This document shows, piece after piece, positions 16,679 through 26,257 of a stretch of 54,137 bases of DNA. The stretch covers positions 1 to 54,137 of the forward strand of contig CAIRCM010000033.1 in the NCBI GenBank assembly GCA_903877125.1, in the 5' to 3' direction. The translations under genes were made by a program, and so were the position numbers. Under the pieces are notes generated by a model that was given only the letters and a program-made list of their open reading frames with translations, made no database searches and was not told the origin of the DNA. How positions within the stretch are numbered: position 1 is the first letter of the stretch; the number at the start of each line of letters is the position of its first letter. The stretch comes from an uncultured Acetobacteraceae bacterium. GTDB taxonomy: Bacteria > Pseudomonadota > Alphaproteobacteria > Acetobacterales > Acetobacteraceae.

Positions 16679-18106
16679 ATGCCCAGAACAGAGGCGGGAG
16701 AAGCTGTTGAATCGACGCATGCCCAATCTAAATGGGTGCGTATTCTTGAGCGCCTGCACGCCGAGGTTGGCGATGTCGAATATCGGAATTGGCTGCGCCA
16801 GATGACCCTCGCGGGTGTGGATGGCGACGAAGTCACCGTCCATATTCCGACGCGCTTCCTGCGGGATTGGGTCAGCGATCGATACGGGGCCCGACTGAAT
16901 GCGTTATGGCAGTCTGAAGATCCTTCGATCCGCCGTGTGGAACTGCGTGTAGGGGGCGTCGTCGAACCTACACAAACAATTGATCCTCCGGTGCCAGAGG
17001 ATGTAGCAGCGCCTACCGTCCCCGCCAGCGTCGCCGCCCCCGATGACCGGACTGATCCGAAATCGGATATCGCGGCCGCGCTCGACTCCCGCTTTACCTT
17101 CGAAGGATTTGTCGTCGGGAAGCCGAACGAGTTCGCCTATGCCTGCGCCCGGCGTGTCGCCGAACAGCCGTCAGCACAGGGGTTTAATCCGCTGTTCCTG
17201 TACGGCGGCGTCGGTCTGGGCAAGACCCATCTGATGCATGCCATTGCCTGGGAATTGACCAAACGGAACGAAACACCCGGGCTGGCGCCAATTGCGTTCG
17301 CATATATGTCAGCCGAAAAATTCATGTACCGGTTCATCGCCGCGATCCGGTCGCACTCGACAATGGAATTCAAGGAACAACTGCGGAACGTCGACGTCCT
17401 CATGATCGACGATCTCCAATTTCTCATCGGCAAAGACAATACGCAGGAAGAATTCTTCCATACATTCAACTATTTGGTCGAGGCCGGTAAGCAGATCGTG
17501 GTCTCCTCAGACAAATCGCCGTCCGACCTCACTGTCGAAGAGCGGCTGAAGACCCGGCTGGGCTGCGGTATGGTCGCCGATCTGCACACCACCACCTATG
17601 AGTTGCGGCTGTCGATCCTGGAAACCAAGGCCGCGCGCGCCGGCGGGTGCGTGCCGGTGAAAGTGCTTGAGTACCTCGCGCACAAAATCACATCAAACGT
17701 GCGGGAACTGGAAGGCGCGCTGAACCGCTTGGTCGCCCATTCCAATCTCTTTGGCCGACCGGTTACGCTGGAAACGACATACGAAGTTCTTCACGATTTG
17801 TTGAAGGCCCACGACCGCCGGGTGACAATCGACGAAATCCAGAAGCGCGTGGCCGAACATTACGGTATTCGCGTGTCCGACATGTCCTCAGCACGCCGGG
17901 CCCGGCAGGTCGCACGGCCCCGCCAGGTGGCGATGTATCTCGCGAAACAGCTCACCAGCCGCAGCCTGCCTGAAATCGGCAAGAAGTTCGGGAACCGCGA
18001 TCACACGACCGTGATGCACGCGGTGTCACGGGTGACCGAACTGACGGAACGCGACGGTACCTTCGCCGAGGATGTTGAACTGCTCCGGCGGCTGCTGGAG
18101 TCCTAG
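16679..18106 (+). CDS. dnaA: Chromosomal replication initiator protein DnaA
   Basis: A 475-aa AAA+ initiator. Domain I is near residues 15-90 (WVRILERLHAEVGDVEYRNWLRQ). The Walker A motif is GGVGLGKTH, Walker B is LMIDDLQFL, and the C-terminal DNA-binding helix-turn-helix carries the DnaA signature GNRDHTTVMHAVSRV. DnaA-ATP binds 9-mer boxes at oriC and melts the origin. ATG 16679 is chosen because GGAGGG precedes it at suitable spacing; a longer frame from 16622 lacks such a site. The length is normal for the class. Confidence 0.97.
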   Translation: MPRTEAGEAVESTHAQSKWVRILERLHAEVGDVEYRNWLRQMTLAGVDGDEVTVHIPTRFLRDWVSDRYGARLNALWQSEDPSIRRVELRVGGVVEPTQTIDPPVPEDVAAPTVPASVAAPDDRTDPKSDIAAALDSRFTFEGFVVGKPNEFAYACARRVAEQPSAQGFNPLFLYGGVGLGKTHLMHAIAWELTKRNETPGLAPIAFAYMSAEKFMYRFIAAIRSHSTMEFKEQLRNVDVLMIDDLQFLIGKDNTQEEFFHTFNYLVEAGKQIVVSSDKSPSDLTVEERLKTRLGCGMVADLHTTTYELRLSILETKAARAGGCVPVKVLEYLAHKITSNVRELEGALNRLVAHSNLFGRPVTLETTYEVLHDLLKAHDRRVTIDEIQKRVAEHYGIRVSDMSSARRARQVARPRQVAMYLAKQLTSRSLPEIGKKFGNRDHTTVMHAVSRVTELTERDGTFAEDVELLRRLLES

Positions 18107-18183
18107 GCGTGATGACCGAAGGTGGCGGAACGTCGCGGGTCTGAATCGCGCCAGGCAATCAATCTTTCGCGCCCAATCGTGCT

Positions 18184-19023
18184 CTAAAAGAACACCAGCA
18201 TCCGCAGTTCGATGCTCTCCCGCGGCAGCTTGTCAGCCGGCGCGGTCGGATCCTCGAACGAAGTATGCGGCATGAAACGGGCGCGTCCATCCCGCGCGGA
18301 ATCGAAGCATTTCAGCAGCAGCGCCTCATCCGTGTTCATCGCCGGCGCATAAAACCACATGTGCGACGGGTTGTAGGTCAGCGCGTAGATCTCGCCGACC
18401 CGGTCGCGATAGACGAGGTCGTGCGTCACCCAATCCGCATCCGCCACGGTCTGTGCGTGACACAACGCCAACGGCGCGTCGAGCAGCGGCCCCGTGATCG
18501 GCCGCCAAAGATTCACGATCGCGAACCGGTGCTTCAAGAGTTCTTCGGCTTCGTCACCCATGACATCGCGCACACGCTGCGGCCCCGAGTTCTCCGTATA
18601 GTCGCCATGAATACGGGCCACCGGCTGGCGGGGTACGCCGGGCATGCGGTCCTCGCCGTCCCATTGGCGCTTGCGCAATGTATGGTCGAATATGACCACC
18701 CGCTTCGCGCCGGTCGCGGCCAGCACCGCACGCTCGGTTTCGGGGTAACAGACCCGCCGAAGTTCATCCTCGTCGTAGAAATCATGTTGCTGAGTCGGGC
18801 ACCGGATCAATTCGAAGCCTTCGCGATCCAACGACAGATCGCCCGCGATCGGGCGCATGTCATGGATCGCCACGGTGTGGGATTCAGTGACGATGTTGCT
18901 CATCGGCACGCCCGGTGGCTGCGGAAAGGTGAAGGAGCTCGGCTTTTCAGCCATATGTGCGAGGTAGATCACCGGCCCGTCCACGCTCGGCAGTTGGGTC
19001 GCTGGTTCGGCTTGCATGTCCAT
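18184..19023 (-). CDS. CmcJ/NvfI-family oxidoreductase
   Basis: A 279-aa protein resembling CmcJ-type proteins, named after the cephamycin 7-alpha-hydroxylation component, and GA4-desaturase-like proteins. The pattern includes the HD-rich ESHTVAIHDMRP near residue 50, ARIHGDYTENSG with a His-x-Asp pair, IVNLWRPITGPLLDAPLALC, and the C-terminal HTSFEDPTAPADKLPRESIELRMLVFF. The HxD plus downstream residues suggest a 2-oxoglutarate/Fe(II)-type oxygenase (inference). It stands alone between dnaA, with which it converges, and the PEPC-like gene; no biosynthetic cluster surrounds it. The substrate is unknown. Confidence 0.8.
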   Translation of the reverse strand: MDMQAEPATQLPSVDGPVIYLAHMAEKPSSFTFPQPPGVPMSNIVTESHTVAIHDMRPIAGDLSLDREGFELIRCPTQQHDFYDEDELRRVCYPETERAVLAATGAKRVVIFDHTLRKRQWDGEDRMPGVPRQPVARIHGDYTENSGPQRVRDVMGDEAEELLKHRFAIVNLWRPITGPLLDAPLALCHAQTVADADWVTHDLVYRDRVGEIYALTYNPSHMWFYAPAMNTDEALLLKCFDSARDGRARFMPHTSFEDPTAPADKLPRESIELRMLVFF

Positions 19024-19094
19024 CGGTCATCCCCTCGCGGCGTTGTGCCCCAGAGAGTTAAGCCCCTCGCCCGCGATGGCAAGGGCACGCGCCA

Positions 19095-21869
19095 TCACCC
19101 AAACGCACCCACGTCATGCGTGATCGCGGTTGCGATTTCCCGCACCATGGCAAACAGGCGCTCGATCGGCGCGAAGATCTCGCGATGCTCCCGGCCATAA
19201 GCAGATGTGCCCCGTGGTGCGGCCGGTTCCCCATAGTCCAGATCGGCCGCCGGATCGGACGCCGCGGGGAATATCTCCGCGAGGATACGCAGCGACGCAT
19301 CGATATCCAGTCGCAGGATCGCAGCTTCCAGTATCGGGCGGGTCACGCCGTGCCGCGGCGAAAAATCCGGGATTTCAGTCGATAGCAGCCATATCCGATG
19401 AATCAGGGTCAACCGCAGCGCATGCAGCAGAATCTCGCGGTTCGCCATACGCGGTGCGTCGGGCCACGCGCCGCGCAATGTCAGGTGATCGGCCTGAATA
19501 CGGCGGAAGAGCGATTGCGCCTTCGCCCAGATATCCAGCCGCTCCAACGCCCGAGCGATCGCCACCAGCGCTTCCTTCCGGCCGGGACGGGTCGTTTGGG
19601 AGGCCCGATCCAACCATGTGCCGGGGTCGAGGGTTGCGATCACCGCACGCAAGACGTCGATATCGGAATGCGCCAGGGCATGCGTCGCGAGGTCCATCGC
19701 CCGGTGGAAGCGGCGGCTGTTCAAGCGCATGTCGGTGAAGGTTTCCGGATGCCGGGCCGCAGCCGCGCCGAGACCCTGCAGCGTGTTCGCGCACCAGCCA
19801 AGCTGCTGCAGGATCGCGTTGTTGGGGATCGCACGCAGTTCTCTTGGGTGGCTGATGCGGGCCGCACCGGACAGGCCGTCCGCCTGACGCGCAGCCGGCC
19901 GCGATCCCGTCCGATCGATCAGTGCTGGTCCAAATGCCCCAAGCAAAGCGCCGTATCCCGCGTCTTCCACCAGGCCGCCCATCGCGGCGCGGACGGTGCC
20001 GAAAAAATCGGCGGAGAAATCCGGATCGGCATAGACCGGATCCTCGATCGGCCCCGCCGCGGGATGGTAGGTCTGCTCGGCGATGCGCGTGACGGTCGCG
20101 AGCGCCAGTTCCGGCGTGCCGAACAGCAGATAGCCGTCGCCGCCTTGAAATGCTGCTTCTTCGCGGACCGCGAGGCCCGCTTTGTTCAATGCCTGGCGCG
20201 AGGCCGTCGGCGAAAGATATTTGAGACGATCGGCCAATGAACCGGGGTGCGCGCCTCGGCCAATGCTCTCGCCGTGGGTATCGAACAGAATCACCTCGAC
20301 ATGCGTGACCCCATGGTTTTCCAAGGTTTGCCCAATCTTCAGGCGTAGCCTTTCGATCAGGTAGCTGGCAGCAAGCTGCCCGACATAACGCCCGGAATCG
20401 GAATAACCGAACTGTAGGGCAAGGCGCCCGGTCGATTTCAGATACGCCCGGTAGTGCGGGCTTCGCAGTGCCTCGTCCAGGACCACCGCACCCTGTTCGA
20501 GCGCCTCGGCCGTTTCGAACAGCGGGCTGATTTCGATATTCTTTTCGACCCCAAACAGGCGAGCGAGCCAAAGGGCGGCGAGGAGGGTGTATCCTGTTTC
20601 GGTTTCGGCGATCAAAAAACGTACCGGTGTCGATCCGTCGACGTGCTTCACGATTTGCGCGATGGTCATCATCATGCGTGCCGCGGAGGCCTGTTCACCC
20701 AGCAGCGCCCCAAAATCGACCGGGATTGGCGTGACCGTATCCAGCGCGGCATTGATGGCGGCGAACAAAGCCCGGCGGTGGGCCGGTTCCTCGGGTGCGT
20801 CGGCGATGCCGAGGCGTTGGCGTACGACGTTGTGAATCTGGGCGGCATTCAGCCGCGTGTGGGTATGTGCCAGCGCTAATCCGTGTGACACCAATCCTGC
20901 CCGAGAAACGCACAGCGCTTGGCGGGTGTCCTCATTCGGCGCGGCCGCGATCGCAGCCTCGAACAGCGGCAGGAGCGGTTGCGGGGACGTCAGTGCCCGG
21001 TCCCGTTCCTGGATCATGACATGGGCGAATGCCGCGACCCGATCTGCGACCGGTTCAGTGGGGCAGGCGGAAATTTGGGCCTCGGTTGCCGCGAGCGCTG
21101 TCGACACGCGGTCCGCGACCTGGGTGCCGGAGACTTGGGCATGTAAGCGCACCAATTGCAGCCGTTTCATTTCCAGGCGGAGTCGCAGCGTGTCCCACCA
21201 ACCGATATCGGTACGACCATCGGTGTCATACCCGACCCAGGTCGACAGGATGACGGGGCGCGGTGTGAGTTCCGTCCAGCGATCCGGCCACGTGGTTCGG
21301 GCGACGGCAAGCAGCGCGGCGTTGAACCGATCGATGGCGTCACGCCCGTTACAGATTGCCGCGACGGATTGATCGAACTCGTCCATCAGGGTGATGGGCG
21401 GCGGACGGTGGGATGTAAAGCGCGGCGCCTGGCGGCCGCTGGCGGCCTCGGCCAGCGCCCGACCAACGGGTAATGGCAATGCGAATGTTGGATGGGCGGT
21501 GAAGACCGCGGCGGACCGGGTGCGTTCGGCCAGCGATCTGAACGCGGCCCACCGGATTGGGCTGTCATTGGGATCGGGGCGCACCAGATGCTGCGCCAAG
21601 TCGGTGAGCACGGCATCGTTGGTGTGCGTATCGACCCCGCCGACGTAGCGCGCAATCCGTTGTGAACGATCATCGAATGCCGCGTCGCGCAGATGCCGGA
21701 TCAGCCCGGCGATATCGTTTTCCTTCAGGTCGCCATTATCCATCCGCCGCGTGATGGCCAGTGCGATCAGCAGCACCGGATTGCCGAACGGATCCTGTTC
21801 CAATCGAGCGCCCAGACGGGCGGTCAGGGAGAGGAGATCATCGGCCAGCAGCGCAATATCGGTCGGCAT
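19095..21869 (-). CDS. Phosphoenolpyruvate carboxylase-like protein with degenerate active-site motifs
   Basis: A 924-aa protein collinear with PEP carboxylase, which makes oxaloacetate from PEP and bicarbonate. Landmarks are FTAHPT (catalytic His138 region of the E. coli enzyme), VGYDTDGRTDIGWWDT in place of GGDRDGNP, FGYSDSGRYVG in place of GYSDSAKDAG, and THGESIGRG in place of FHGRGGSIGRG. The late TGSRPAARQ...LRAIPNN region is retained. Thus Lys546 and Arg581 of the E. coli enzyme appear lost, while His138, His579 and Arg587 equivalents remain. The family is annotated as PEPC in related bacteria, but catalysis should not be assumed. It lies 71 nt upstream of the CmcJ-like gene, on the same strand. 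Confidence 0.8.
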   Translation of the reverse strand: MPTDIALLADDLLSLTARLGARLEQDPFGNPVLLIALAITRRMDNGDLKENDIAGLIRHLRDAAFDDRSQRIARYVGGVDTHTNDAVLTDLAQHLVRPDPNDSPIRWAAFRSLAERTRSAAVFTAHPTFALPLPVGRALAEAASGRQAPRFTSHRPPPITLMDEFDQSVAAICNGRDAIDRFNAALLAVARTTWPDRWTELTPRPVILSTWVGYDTDGRTDIGWWDTLRLRLEMKRLQLVRLHAQVSGTQVADRVSTALAATEAQISACPTEPVADRVAAFAHVMIQERDRALTSPQPLLPLFEAAIAAAPNEDTRQALCVSRAGLVSHGLALAHTHTRLNAAQIHNVVRQRLGIADAPEEPAHRRALFAAINAALDTVTPIPVDFGALLGEQASAARMMMTIAQIVKHVDGSTPVRFLIAETETGYTLLAALWLARLFGVEKNIEISPLFETAEALEQGAVVLDEALRSPHYRAYLKSTGRLALQFGYSDSGRYVGQLAASYLIERLRLKIGQTLENHGVTHVEVILFDTHGESIGRGAHPGSLADRLKYLSPTASRQALNKAGLAVREEAAFQGGDGYLLFGTPELALATVTRIAEQTYHPAAGPIEDPVYADPDFSADFFGTVRAAMGGLVEDAGYGALLGAFGPALIDRTGSRPAARQADGLSGAARISHPRELRAIPNNAILQQLGWCANTLQGLGAAAARHPETFTDMRLNSRRFHRAMDLATHALAHSDIDVLRAVIATLDPGTWLDRASQTTRPGRKEALVAIARALERLDIWAKAQSLFRRIQADHLTLRGAWPDAPRMANREILLHALRLTLIHRIWLLSTEIPDFSPRHGVTRPILEAAILRLDIDASLRILAEIFPAASDPAADLDYGEPAAPRGTSAYGREHREIFAPIERLFAMVREIATAITHDVGAFG

Positions 21870-21917
21870 CCCCGCATGCTGACGGAATTTGTGCGACGCA
21901 GCAAGGACGCTGGTGCC

Positions 21918-22916
21918 TCAGGACAGTCCAACCACCAGTTTGCCGGTATTGCCGCCGCTGAAGAGCATCGCGAGTGCCTGGGGCGCCAAGTCCAGCCCCT
22001 CCACCACATGCAGCTTCTGCCGCAAACGCCCGGCACGCAGGTGGTGCGACAGGTAGGCGCGCGCCTCCGCATAGCGGTCGTGGTAGTCAAAAACGAGAAA
22101 TCCCTGCATGCGTACCCGCTTGCCACCGAGGGCACCGAGGTTGCGGACGCCATATGGCTCCACCGCACCGGCTTGGGAGATACGGCCGCAACTGACCACA
22201 CGTGCCCCCATGCGGAGTGCCGCCAACGCCCCATCGAGGATTTCGCCGCCGACATTATCGAAATAGACATCGATGCCGCCGGGGCAGGCGCGTCGGATCG
22301 CCGCGGCAATATCGGGTTCGGCCTTGTAGTCGATGACCGCGTCCAGTTTCAGCGCATCGCGCAGATAGCCGCATTTTTCGGCACCGCCGGCGATGCCGAT
22401 GACATGGCACGCTTCGATCTGGGCGATCTGGCAAGCGATCTGTCCAACGCCGCCCGCGGCGCCCGATACCAGCACGATATCGCCAGGCCGCAATGCACCG
22501 ACGTCGCGCAACCCGAAATAGGCGGTCAATGCCGAGGTGCCCAAGGGTCCGGCCCAGTCCTCGACGGTGCCAACCGACAGGTCCAGCTTCTGGGTCTGGT
22601 CGGCGCGCAGCGTCGGGTGCGACTGCCACCCCGTCCGCCCCTGCACCCAATCCCCAACCGCGAACTCTGGTGCGCGGCTTTCCAACACCTGGCCGATACC
22701 GCCGGCACGCATAGGCTGCCCGATTTCGACCTGCCGCACATAAGACGGCCCCGCACCGATCCACGACCGCATGGCCGGATCGATGGAGATATAGCGGGTC
22801 GCCACCAGAAGCTCTCCGGCGGCGGGCGGGCGCACTGCTTCGACATCCGCGGTGAAGTGCTCCGGACCGGGAATGCCAATGGGGCGTTCCTTCAGCAGAA
22901 TGCGGTGGTTGTTCAT
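21918..22916 (-). CDS. NADP-dependent MDR-family oxidoreductase (leukotriene B4 dehydrogenase/CurA-like)
   Basis: A 332-aa medium-chain reductase without zinc ligands. The N-terminus MNNHRILLKERPIGIPGPEHF and the segment YISIDPAMRSWI are typical of the NADP-dependent alkenal/prostaglandin reductase group. The cofactor turn is VLVSGAAGGVGQIACQIAQ, and DVYFDNVGGEILD is the group-specific segment. It reduces the carbon-carbon double bond of alpha,beta-unsaturated ketones or aldehydes in this family; the actual substrate is unknown. It lies 48 nt upstream of the PEPC-like gene on the same strand and diverges from the carboxylesterase across 60 bp. Confidence 0.92.
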   Translation of the reverse strand: MNNHRILLKERPIGIPGPEHFTADVEAVRPPAAGELLVATRYISIDPAMRSWIGAGPSYVRQVEIGQPMRAGGIGQVLESRAPEFAVGDWVQGRTGWQSHPTLRADQTQKLDLSVGTVEDWAGPLGTSALTAYFGLRDVGALRPGDIVLVSGAAGGVGQIACQIAQIEACHVIGIAGGAEKCGYLRDALKLDAVIDYKAEPDIAAAIRRACPGGIDVYFDNVGGEILDGALAALRMGARVVSCGRISQAGAVEPYGVRNLGALGGKRVRMQGFLVFDYHDRYAEARAYLSHHLRAGRLRQKLHVVEGLDLAPQALAMLFSGGNTGKLVVGLS

Positions 22917-22976
22917 GGGTTGCCTCCCTTCGTCGGGTGCGGGCATGCTGCCGCGAACCGTCCAGGGGAGCAATCG

Positions 22977-24527
22977 ATGCCCGAGATCGTCGCCGAAACC
23001 ACCGCCGGAAAAGTGCGCGGCACACTCATAGAGGGCGTGGAGGCGTACAAATCGGTGCCGTACGGCGCCTCGACCGCCGGGACGAACCGATTCCTGCCGC
23101 CGAAGAAGCCGGTGGCTTGGGCCGGCGTGCGCGACGCCACGGCGTATACAAGCCGAGCACCGCAGGCCGGATTGAGGGCGGCGACGCGCCCGGAACTGGC
23201 GAATTTCTCCGGCGCGACCGACAATGCGGCGGAAACCGAGGATTGTCTGACGCTCAACGTCTGGACCCCCGGCCGGACCGGGAAGCGGCCGGTGATGGTG
23301 TGGCTGCATGGCGGCGCGTTCTCATACGGTTCGGCCAATTCGGATCGACAGCAGGGCTCCCGCCTGTGCAATCGCGGCGATGTGGTCGTGGTGACGGTCA
23401 ATCACCGGCTGAATATTTTCGCTCATTTAAATCTGGCGGAGATCTGGGGCCCGGAATACGCACGGTCGGGCAATGCCGGCGTGCTGGATCTCGTCGCGGC
23501 ATTGGAATGGGTGCGGGATAATATCGCGGCCTTCGGCGGTGACCCGGGGAATGTCACGATCTTTGGTGAATCGGGCGGCGGCGGGAAAGTGTCCACCCTG
23601 ATGACGATGCCGATGGCGCGCGGCCTGTTCCATAAGGCGATCATCCAAAGCGGCGCCGCCGTGATCCTGGGCACGCCCGGCCGTTCCGGCAAACTCGCCG
23701 ACATCGTCCTGCGCTTGCTGGGCATCGGGCGTGGCGACCTCGGTAAACTGCAAGCCGTTCCGGTTGGCGACCTGTTGGGCGTGGTCGCGCCGGCGATCAA
23801 GGAGCTCGGCCCCGCCGCGCATGCGTTGTTCGATCGCTATCCGTTCGGGCCCGTGGTCGATGGCGACGTTCTGCCAAGGCATCCGTTCGAACCCGACGCC
23901 TCGCCGGTGTCGGCCGATATTCCGCTGATTATCGGCGACATGAAGAACGAAATGACCAGCTTCACCGCGACGGTCGATGCGATCTGGAACCGCACGCTGA
24001 CGGAAGCGCAGGCCCGCGACCGCCTGTTCGCCATTGCAGGCCGTCACGCCGATGGCGTGATCGAGACCTACCGCCGCCTTTACCCCCGATCGAACCCGGC
24101 ACAGCGTTTTTTGGCCGCGACGACCGATTCCAATTTCCGTGTCCGCTCCCTCGCGGTCGCGCAGCGGAAGGCCGCACAAAAACAAGCGCCGGTCTGGATG
24201 TACTCGTTCGAGTGGGAAACGCCGCTGTTCGATGGACGTCTCGGTGCGCCACATGCGCTGGATGTCCCGTTCTGTTTCGATACGATCGACCTGACCAATG
24301 CCACCGATCTCAGTCCCGGTGCGAAAAAGGTCGCGGCAATCATGGCATCGACCTGGATCGCCTTCGCGCGATCCGGCAATCCGAATAATCAATCGATCCC
24401 GCACTGGCCGGCCTACAACACGGTGGAACGGCCGACGCTTCTTCTGGATGTCGAACCCCGAATCGAAAACGATCTGCGCGGCGACGCCCGGCGTCTTTGG
24501 CAGGGTATCGCCGGCACGGAAGCCTGA
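22977..24527 (+). CDS. Type-B carboxylesterase/lipase family protein
   Basis: A 516-aa serine esterase. The EDCLTLNVWTP signature is at about 88-98, the oxyanion HGG at 111-113, and the nucleophile Ser199 in FGESGGGG. The acidic residue and His lie in the regions IGDMKNEMTSF and LGAPHALDVPF. There is no signal peptide. It hydrolyses carboxylic esters; the natural substrate is unknown. ATG 22977 is preceded by AGGGGAG at good spacing. The next gene, an MDR oxidoreductase, begins one base after its stop, so the two are probably translated together. Confidence 0.92.
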   Translation: MPEIVAETTAGKVRGTLIEGVEAYKSVPYGASTAGTNRFLPPKKPVAWAGVRDATAYTSRAPQAGLRAATRPELANFSGATDNAAETEDCLTLNVWTPGRTGKRPVMVWLHGGAFSYGSANSDRQQGSRLCNRGDVVVVTVNHRLNIFAHLNLAEIWGPEYARSGNAGVLDLVAALEWVRDNIAAFGGDPGNVTIFGESGGGGKVSTLMTMPMARGLFHKAIIQSGAAVILGTPGRSGKLADIVLRLLGIGRGDLGKLQAVPVGDLLGVVAPAIKELGPAAHALFDRYPFGPVVDGDVLPRHPFEPDASPVSADIPLIIGDMKNEMTSFTATVDAIWNRTLTEAQARDRLFAIAGRHADGVIETYRRLYPRSNPAQRFLAATTDSNFRVRSLAVAQRKAAQKQAPVWMYSFEWETPLFDGRLGAPHALDVPFCFDTIDLTNATDLSPGAKKVAAIMASTWIAFARSGNPNNQSIPHWPAYNTVERPTLLLDVEPRIENDLRGDARRLWQGIAGTEA

Positions 24528-24528
24528 C

Positions 24529-25455
24529 GTGAAGGCGCTGCTCACAACCCTCGATCCCGCCGCACCCATGGCGGTGCGCGATGTACCGGATCCCGAACCG
24601 ACGCCGCATCAGGCGCTGGTGGCGGTCAAGGCGTTTTCGCTCAATCGCGGTGAACTCCAGTCCATCGTGCGAAATGGCGTTGGCTGGATACCGGGCCAGG
24701 ACATCGCCGGAACCGTGGTGCGGGCGGCCGCGGATGGCAGCGGGCCGCCCATGGGATCGCGCGTCGTGGCGCTGACCGACGAACTGGGATGGGCCGAAAT
24801 CGCAGCAGTCGATGGGCACCGAATGGCTGTGCTGCCCGATCATGTGACCTTCGCACAGGCCTGCACCCTCCCGGTTGCCGGTCTCACGGCGTTGCGCTGC
24901 GTGCGCCTCGGCGGGGCGATCGTCGGACGCCGGGTCCTGATCACCGGGGCGGCCGGCGGCGTTGGCACGCTGGCGGTGCAGATCGCGGCCCATTCCGGTG
25001 CCCACGTAACGGCCGTCGTCGGGCGTGCCGATCGAGCCGCCGGCCTGCGGGAGATGGGGGCAGCCGAGGTCGTCGAGGGGATCGAAAGCGCCAGCGGCCG
25101 CTGCGCGCTGATATTGGAATCCGGCGGTGGAGCATCGCTGTCCGCCGCTGTCCAACGCGTCGAACCGCACGGCACGATCGCGGTCTATGGCAATTCGTCG
25201 GCAGCTGAATCGACGATTGGTTTTGGGGATTTTCGCGGCGCCCAGAATGCCCGCATCCAAAGCTTCTTCTACTTCACCTCGGAGCCGGAGGAGCAGTTCG
25301 CACCGGACCTCGCGCTGTTGGTATCGATGGTGGCAAATGGGAGCCTAAAGCCCGTTATCGGTGCCGAGCAGAGCTGGTCGGATTTCACGACGGTGGCGGA
25401 GGCACTGCGGTCGCGTCGCATCCAAGGCAAGGCGGTTTTTCGCACCGGCCCCTAA
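24529..25455 (+). CDS. Zinc-type/quinone-oxidoreductase-like MDR protein
   Basis: A 308-aa medium-chain dehydrogenase/reductase starting at GTG (MKALLTTLDPAAPM). It has FSLNRGELQSI, PGQDIAGTVV, the catalytic-domain segment LPVAGLTALRCVRLGG and the nucleotide-binding turn VLITGAAGGVGTLAVQIAA. Structural zinc cysteines are absent, which suits quinone oxidoreductase-like enzymes. The GTG lies one base after the esterase stop. The 3' end overlaps the convergent ksgA stop by 4 nt. Confidence 0.9.
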   Translation: MKALLTTLDPAAPMAVRDVPDPEPTPHQALVAVKAFSLNRGELQSIVRNGVGWIPGQDIAGTVVRAAADGSGPPMGSRVVALTDELGWAEIAAVDGHRMAVLPDHVTFAQACTLPVAGLTALRCVRLGGAIVGRRVLITGAAGGVGTLAVQIAAHSGAHVTAVVGRADRAAGLREMGAAEVVEGIESASGRCALILESGGGASLSAAVQRVEPHGTIAVYGNSSAAESTIGFGDFRGAQNARIQSFFYFTSEPEEQFAPDLALLVSMVANGSLKPVIGAEQSWSDFTTVAEALRSRRIQGKAVFRTGP

Positions 25456-26216
25456 AGCAGCCGCACCAGCCGATCGAACTCCGCCACGCTCAACGTCTCC
25501 GCCCGGCGGTCAGCCGCGATCCCCGCGCGGTCCAGCAACGTCTGCCCCCCAAGAGGCTTGAGAGATCCACGCAGCATCTTCCGTCGCTGGCCGAAGGCCG
25601 CCGCCGTCAGACGCTCCATCCGCGAGAACAATTCGGGCTCCGGCTGATCGTCGTGCGGCGTGAAACCGACCACCGCCGACCATACTTTCGGTGGCGGGAC
25701 GAAAGCATCCGGCGGCAGCCGCACCATGATATCCACATGGCCGACCCATTGCGCCAGCACTGAAAGGCGTCCGTAAGCCTCGGTATCCGGAGCGGCGCAG
25801 ATGCGTTCCGCGACCTCTTGCTGAAACATCAGGGTCAGCCGTTCCCAGGCGCGTCCTTGCCGCAACCAACCGACCAGCAGGGGCGAGGCGATGTTGTACG
25901 GCAGGTTCGCGACAATATGCCGGGGGGCCGGAACAAGCGTGGTCAGATCCATCCGCAGCGCATCGCCCGCGACGATCCGCAGTCGATCGCCCGCCGTCGC
26001 CGCGAGTTCCTCCATGATCGCAACCGCACGGTCATCGACCTCGACGACCGTGACATCCGCGGCCGCGGTATCCAGCAACGCACGCGTCAGCCCACCCGGC
26101 CCCGGCCCCACCTCCACCACGTGCCGTCCCGCGAGGTCACCCGCTGCTCGGGCAATGCGTGCGGTGAGGTTGATGTCGAGGAGAAAGTGCTGCCCCAGCG
26201 ACCGGCGCGCATCCAA
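25452..26216 (-). CDS. ksgA: 16S rRNA dimethyladenosine transferase (KsgA/RsmA)
   Basis: A 254-aa Rossmann-fold methyltransferase that dimethylates A1518 and A1519 of 16S rRNA. Motifs are SLGQHFLLD at the N-terminus, VVEVGPGPGGLTRALL (SAM motif I), IVAGDALRMD and the catalytic IVANLPYNIASPLL. The coordinates use the first conventional start, TTG at 26216. However, the in-frame sequence upstream reads LTDRPPLREVIARHG, which matches the family N-terminus, and begins with a CTG at 26261 overlapping the surA TGA. The true product may therefore start at CTG 26261. It is the last gene of the lptF-lptG-lptD-surA-ksgA run; pdxA, often found between surA and ksgA, is missing. Confidence 0.95.
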   Translation of the reverse strand: MDARRSLGQHFLLDINLTARIARAAGDLAGRHVVEVGPGPGGLTRALLDTAAADVTVVEVDDRAVAIMEELAATAGDRLRIVAGDALRMDLTTLVPAPRHIVANLPYNIASPLLVGWLRQGRAWERLTLMFQQEVAERICAAPDTEAYGRLSVLAQWVGHVDIMVRLPPDAFVPPPKVWSAVVGFTPHDDQPEPELFSRMERLTAAAFGQRRKMLRGSLKPLGGQTLLDRAGIAADRRAETLSVAEFDRLVRLL

Positions 26217-26257
26217 TCCGTGGCGGGCAATGACCTCCCGCAGCGGCGGCCGGTCGG

